Positions 7,181 through 9,221 of a stretch of DNA of 9,221 nucleotides are shown piece by piece (the stretch's first letter is position 1; every line of letters begins with the position of its first letter). A program made the position numbers and the translations under genes. The DNA is from Halovenus sp. (lineage in GTDB: Archaea > Halobacteriota > Halobacteria > Halobacteriales > Haloarculaceae), in assembly GCA_028275145.1 (NCBI GenBank), contig JAQCNG010000239.1, positions 1-9,221 of the forward strand. The letters run 5' to 3'. A model generated the notes under the pieces. That model saw only the letters and a program-made list of their open reading frames with translations, did no database searches and was not told the origin of the DNA.

Positions 7181-7921
7181 ATGACTGACCAGCGAGAGAC
7201 ACGCGACGTCTGCATCGTCGGGGCGGGCCCGGCCGGCCTGACCGCCGGCCTGTTCACCGCCCGCGCGGGACTCGATACGCTCGTCATAAACGCGGGTGAA
7301 CCGATTCTCCGGCGCAACGCCCACCTCGAGAACGTCCCCGGCTTCCCCGCGGGCGTCAACTCGCGGCTGTTTCTGGATATGCTCGACGACCAGACAGAAC
7401 GCAACGGCTGTGACCGCCAGGAGGCGCAGGTTCGGACCGTCACCGACGCGGATGGCGGCCACCTCGCCGTCGAGACTGACGAGGGGGTCATCCGGGCCGA
7501 CTACGTCATCTGCACGTCGTGGGCCGACACCGACTATCTGCAACTCGACGCGGTCGACCTGACGGAGCGGGGCAGCAAGACCTACATCGACGTGACCGAG
7601 GACGGGGAGACGGGCGTCGACGGCCTCTACGCCGCGGGTCGCATCGCGGGTCAGCCCCACCAGACCGTCGTCTCCGCCGGCCACGGCGCGACGGTGGCGC
7701 TGTCGGTTGTCCACGACTCGGAGGTTCCGTTCTACCACGACTGGGTGGCCCCCGAGGGCTATTTCACCGAGCGGGGCCGCGAGGTGCCGCCGGGCTGTGA
7801 GGAGATCGACGAGGCCGAGCAACAGCGCCGCGAACGCGAGTCGATGGCTGTCATGCAAGAGTACTTCGACGACCCGCATCCGGACGAACCGACACAGCAT
7901 CCGAGCGTCAGAGAGGGGTGA
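7181..7921 (+). CDS. Short thioredoxin-reductase-like FAD-dependent oxidoreductase
   Basis: A 246-residue protein (numbering below counts from the alternative ATG at 7175, which adds two residues). The FAD dinucleotide motif is CIVGAGPAGLTAGLFTARAG (13-32, GxGxxG), followed by ENVPGFPAG (52-60), which resembles the ENFPGF block of thioredoxin reductase. The second FAD segment is GLYAAGRIAGQPHQTVVSAG (150-169, compare GVFAAGD). Between them only about 90 residues occur: there is no second GxGxxG and no CxxC, so the NADPH domain and redox disulfide of true thioredoxin reductase are missing. A charged C-terminal tail (FYHDWVAPEGYF onward, 187-248) replaces the usual end. Such short flavoproteins seem to be a haloarchaeal type; electron donor and substrate are unknown. 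The tail is rich in Glu, Asp and Arg. It appears to be a single-gene unit. Confidence 0.85.
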   Translation: MTDQRETRDVCIVGAGPAGLTAGLFTARAGLDTLVINAGEPILRRNAHLENVPGFPAGVNSRLFLDMLDDQTERNGCDRQEAQVRTVTDADGGHLAVETDEGVIRADYVICTSWADTDYLQLDAVDLTERGSKTYIDVTEDGETGVDGLYAAGRIAGQPHQTVVSAGHGATVALSVVHDSEVPFYHDWVAPEGYFTERGREVPPGCEEIDEAEQQRRERESMAVMQEYFDDPHPDEPTQHPSVREG

Positions 7922-8002
7922 TAGTGATTACTTCGAGTCATTCCGGTATCGACCGCACGACTGTGTGCGGTCGCACCGGTAAACAGTCGCACTAATCACT
8001 AT
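7921..8002. repeat. Nested inverted repeat after the flavoprotein gene
   Basis: A perfect 10-bp inverted repeat atagtgatta (7921-7930) and taatcactat (7993-8002) encloses a strong hairpin: ccggt (7943-7947) with accgg (7975-7979), then cgaccgcac (7950-7958) with gtgcggtcg (7965-7973) around a 6-base loop. The left arm starts on the last base of the flavoprotein stop codon. It could be a bidirectional terminator or processing site between converging genes, or a small mobile-element relic; no target-site duplication is seen. Confidence 0.6.
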
Positions 8003-8004
8003 GA

Positions 8005-8044
8005 GACTGTCTGGCGAAACTCGGGGAATTTTCGCCTGACAGTC
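8005..8044. repeat. 15-bp inverted repeat forming a long hairpin
   Basis: The arms gactgtctggcgaaa (8005-8019) and tttcgcctgacagtc (8030-8044) match except for one T:T pair, with a 10-base loop. It stands three bases after the previous inverted repeat. It may be a terminator-like RNA structure or fused terminal repeats of a lost insertion sequence. No transposase remnant is visible nearby. Confidence 0.6.
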
Positions 8045-8078
8045 CTGATTGCGGTTGCCGGTGTGTCCGGGCCGCTCA

Positions 8079-8106
8079 CGGGTCGCTGCTCGCGGGTCGC
8101 TGCTCG
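8079..8106. repeat. 14-bp perfect tandem duplication
   Basis: The unit cgggtcgctgctcg occurs twice in direct succession (8079-8092 and 8093-8106), followed by a partial similar run (cggctccgccgctcg). It suggests replication slippage in non-coding DNA. Confidence 0.75.
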
Positions 8107-8128
8107 CGGCTCCGCCGCTCGCACAGTC

Positions 8129-8220
8129 GGAGACCTTCCTTCGGTCGGTCTCCCGTCCCTCCCCGCTCGCCAGTCGAGGCCTCCGGCCTCGCACCACTCG
8201 TCACCGGACTGGCGTCCGGT
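8129..8220. other. Series of three short hairpins
   Basis: ggagacc (8129-8135) pairs with ggtctcc (8147-8153). gaggcc and ggcctc (8176-8190) pair around a 3-base loop. accggac (8203-8209) pairs with gtccggt (8214-8220) around a 4-base loop. Three perfect stems in 92 bases could point to a structured RNA, but high G+C makes chance stems more likely. Confidence 0.4.
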
Positions 8221-8261
8221 TCATCGTGGCCCTCTGCCCCGGGTTTCTGTCGGGTCTGCTA

Positions 8262-8299
8262 GTCGTGTGCATCTGTTCTGGTCGTGTGCATCTGTTCCG
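8262..8299. repeat. 19-bp tandem duplication, one mismatch
   Basis: The unit gtcgtgtgcatctgttctg (8262-8280) is followed at once by a copy with one T-to-C change (8281-8299). This looks like a recent tandem duplication in non-coding DNA. Confidence 0.75.
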
Positions 8300-8596
8300 G
8301 CCGCGTACGGCCCACCGAACAGGGACTGGCGAGGCACCAGACCCGACCAACGGGTGTCACGGGCCCGGACGCGATGTGGCGCGCGCTGGCGAGCGTGGCT
8401 CTCCACGAACGGCGAGCGTGGCGAGCCGTGAGCGGAGCCCGCGAGCCAGTAGCGTGCGAGGGATGAGCACCGCAGCGGTGTGGGGCGACCACCGGGAGCC
8501 CCTGACGCGAGGAGCGCAGTCGGTTGGGGCGGTGAGTGGCCCTCTGTGTGGACGGGATGTGAGGGTTCGATACCGAGGCGGAGTGGTCCAGCTCTG

Positions 8597-8785
8597 CTAC
8601 CCCCGCCACTCGTTGAGCAGGGTCGGAACAACGACGCCGACACCGACGAGGGCCACGAACTGGAGCAACTGACTCTCGGTCACCGCCCGCGATGCGGCCC
8701 AGACGAGGACACCCAGCACGGCGAAAACCGCGGTTACCTTCGTGTCCATGCTGACCAATCGGCTCTCCTCGCCGGACTGGGACAT
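8597..8785 (-). CDS. Small two-helix membrane protein, hypothetical
   Basis: A 62-residue protein with two hydrophobic helices, about 17-34 (VTAVFAVLGVLVWAASRA) and 40-57 (LLQFVALVGVGVVVPTLL), joined by a short polar turn (VTESQ) and ending NEWRG. Its composition and layout look like conserved small membrane proteins of haloarchaea, but I cannot name the family. The ATG at 8785 is preferred because a TATA-like box at 8810-8817 is centred about 28 bases upstream; a second in-frame ATG at 8749 would give a 50-residue form that keeps both helices. It converges with the flavoprotein gene across the repeat-rich region. Function unknown. Confidence 0.7.
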   Translation of the reverse strand: MSQSGEESRLVSMDTKVTAVFAVLGVLVWAASRAVTESQLLQFVALVGVGVVVPTLLNEWRG

Positions 8786-8809
8786 ACATTCCTGTCAGTT
8801 CCAGCGGCA

Positions 8810-8817
8810 GATAAGAA
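8810..8817 (-). promoter_or_regulatory. TATA-like box of the small membrane protein gene
   Basis: On the minus strand it reads TTCTTATC, centred about 28 bases before the ATG at 8785, fitting a leaderless transcript. Confidence 0.45.
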
Positions 8818-8900
8818 CCCCGGTCGGCCTCCCTGCGGGGGGTCTGTGGTCTTCGGGACCCGTCCGTTCCGAACGTGGCCCGGTCACCGGCAGACGAGAC

Positions 8901-9008
8901 TCACAGCGAGCCCTGCAGGCGCTCGAACTGGTCGACGTCGTGGCCGTACAGCACCGTCGCGCCGGAGGTGTCACCGGCCACGTGCGGAGTCAGAGTGAGT
9001 GGCGAAAC
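8901..9008 (-). pseudogene. Possible C-terminal remnant of a metallo-hydrolase gene
   Basis: An open frame of 35 codons ends at a TGA (8903-8901) and is closed upstream by a TAG (9011-9009), with no ATG and no credible start. Its translation (SPLTLTPHVAGDTSGA, then TVLYGHDVDQFERLQGSL) has the even, acidic composition of real protein. GHDxxQF near the end resembles the C-terminus of metallo-beta-lactamase-fold lactonases (N-acyl-homoserine lactonase family). It may be the tail of a gene whose front was lost. The resemblance is from memory and short; it could be a chance frame. Confidence 0.3.
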
Positions 9009-9039
9009 CTATTCCTGTCTAAATTCATTAGAAATTCGT

Positions 9040-9221
9040 GTGAGTCGGACATCCATCCCAATCAATGAGGCGACCAAGGAGAGACTCGACAAACTGAAAC
9101 GCGACGACGAGACGTGGGACGAGTTTCTGCGTCGTGTGACCGCCGAGGACGAGCCAATCCAGCAGGGAGACCTCTCGTCGGAAGCACTCGATGCCATCGA
9201 AGAGAACGTCAGGAAGAGCCG
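9040..9221 (+). CDS. VapB-like antitoxin (DUF7557-type), 3' end missing
   Basis: Sixty codons are visible before the window ends. The translation begins VSRTSIPINEATKERLDKLK, then RDDETWDEFLRRVTAEDEPI. The pattern of a short strand (SIPI), then ATKERLDKLK and a DETWDEFL helix, is that of the haloarchaeal VapB-like antitoxins (DUF7557), which have a ribbon-helix-helix DNA-binding domain and neutralise a PIN-domain VapC RNase usually encoded just downstream. That toxin gene would lie outside the window. The GTG at 9040 is chosen because it puts the strand at the N-terminus, as in the family; the frame is open further upstream with another GTG at 8995. A weak AT-rich element (ctattc, 9009-9014) lies about 28 bases before the GTG. 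Confidence 0.75.
   Translation, partial: MSRTSIPINEATKERLDKLKRDDETWDEFLRRVTAEDEPIQQGDLSSEALDAIEENVRKS

Larger units (their letters stand above)
8045..8596. other. GC-rich non-coding region with short repeats and hairpins
   Basis: I see no convincing gene in this stretch. It contains two tandem duplications listed separately, three short hairpins at 8129-8220, and a repeated 12-mer ggcgagcgtggc (8388-8399 and 8411-8422) in a run of similar gcgagc-type sequence. Open frames across it on both strands are long only because stop codons are rare at this G+C; their products are Arg/Ser/Pro/Gly-rich without domain signs, unlike the acidic proteins of the rest of the window. Confidence 0.6.

Noticed and set aside
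6581..7900. Long minus-strand open frame (439 codons) across the regulator and the flavoprotein gene
   Set aside because: It is antisense to two genes with clear domains and runs through the structured gap; its composition is not that of the acidic proteins here. Long antisense frames are usual at this G+C.
8079..8299. CRISPR array
   Set aside because: The repeats are only two copies each, directly adjacent, without spacers of constant length and without cas genes.
8562..8600. tRNA-like string gggttcgatacc followed by gagtggtc
   Set aside because: No five-pair T-stem, anticodon arm or acceptor stem can be formed around it.
8049..8672. Plus- and minus-strand open frames of 120-207 codons in the convergent gap
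   Set aside because: Their products are Arg/Ser/Pro/Gly-rich, contain the tandem repeats and have no domain features or promoter signals.

Overview
The window looks like chromosomal DNA from a halophilic archaeon (Halobacteria). The evidence is high G+C, strongly acidic predicted proteins, a twin-arginine lipoprotein export signal on the solute-binding protein, archaeal TATA-like boxes about 26 bases upstream of start codons (leaderless transcripts), and small haloarchaeal-type proteins. The species cannot be named from the sequence.

Positions 1-6230 hold one minus-strand operon, read from right to left. It encodes a Tat-exported lipoprotein solute-binding protein, two permeases (LivH, LivM), two ATPases (LivG, LivF), a cyclase-family metal hydrolase, and a BKACE (DUF849) beta-keto acid cleavage enzyme cut by the window edge. 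The five transporter genes and the hydrolase are separated by at most 5 bp or overlap by 4-8 bp, and the BKACE gene follows after 46 bp. The simplest reading is uptake of a small carboxylated compound, hydrolytic opening or deacylation by the cyclase-family enzyme, and later cleavage of a beta-keto acid intermediate with acetyl-CoA. The true substrate is not visible in the sequence.

Positions 6231-6470 are a divergent promoter region. On its right a plus-strand ribbon-helix-helix (CopG-like) regulator with an unfamiliar C-terminal domain is transcribed away from the operon, and it is the obvious candidate regulator. After a structured 182-bp gap comes a plus-strand thioredoxin-reductase-like flavoprotein that lacks both the NADPH domain and the CxxC redox motif.

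Positions 7922-8596 form a 675-bp gene-free region between converging genes. It begins with a nested inverted repeat and a second strong hairpin, followed by short tandem duplications and more hairpins. Beyond it are a 62-residue two-helix membrane protein (minus strand), a possible C-terminal remnant of a metallo-hydrolase (minus strand), and the start of a VapB-like antitoxin gene (plus strand) that runs off the right edge.
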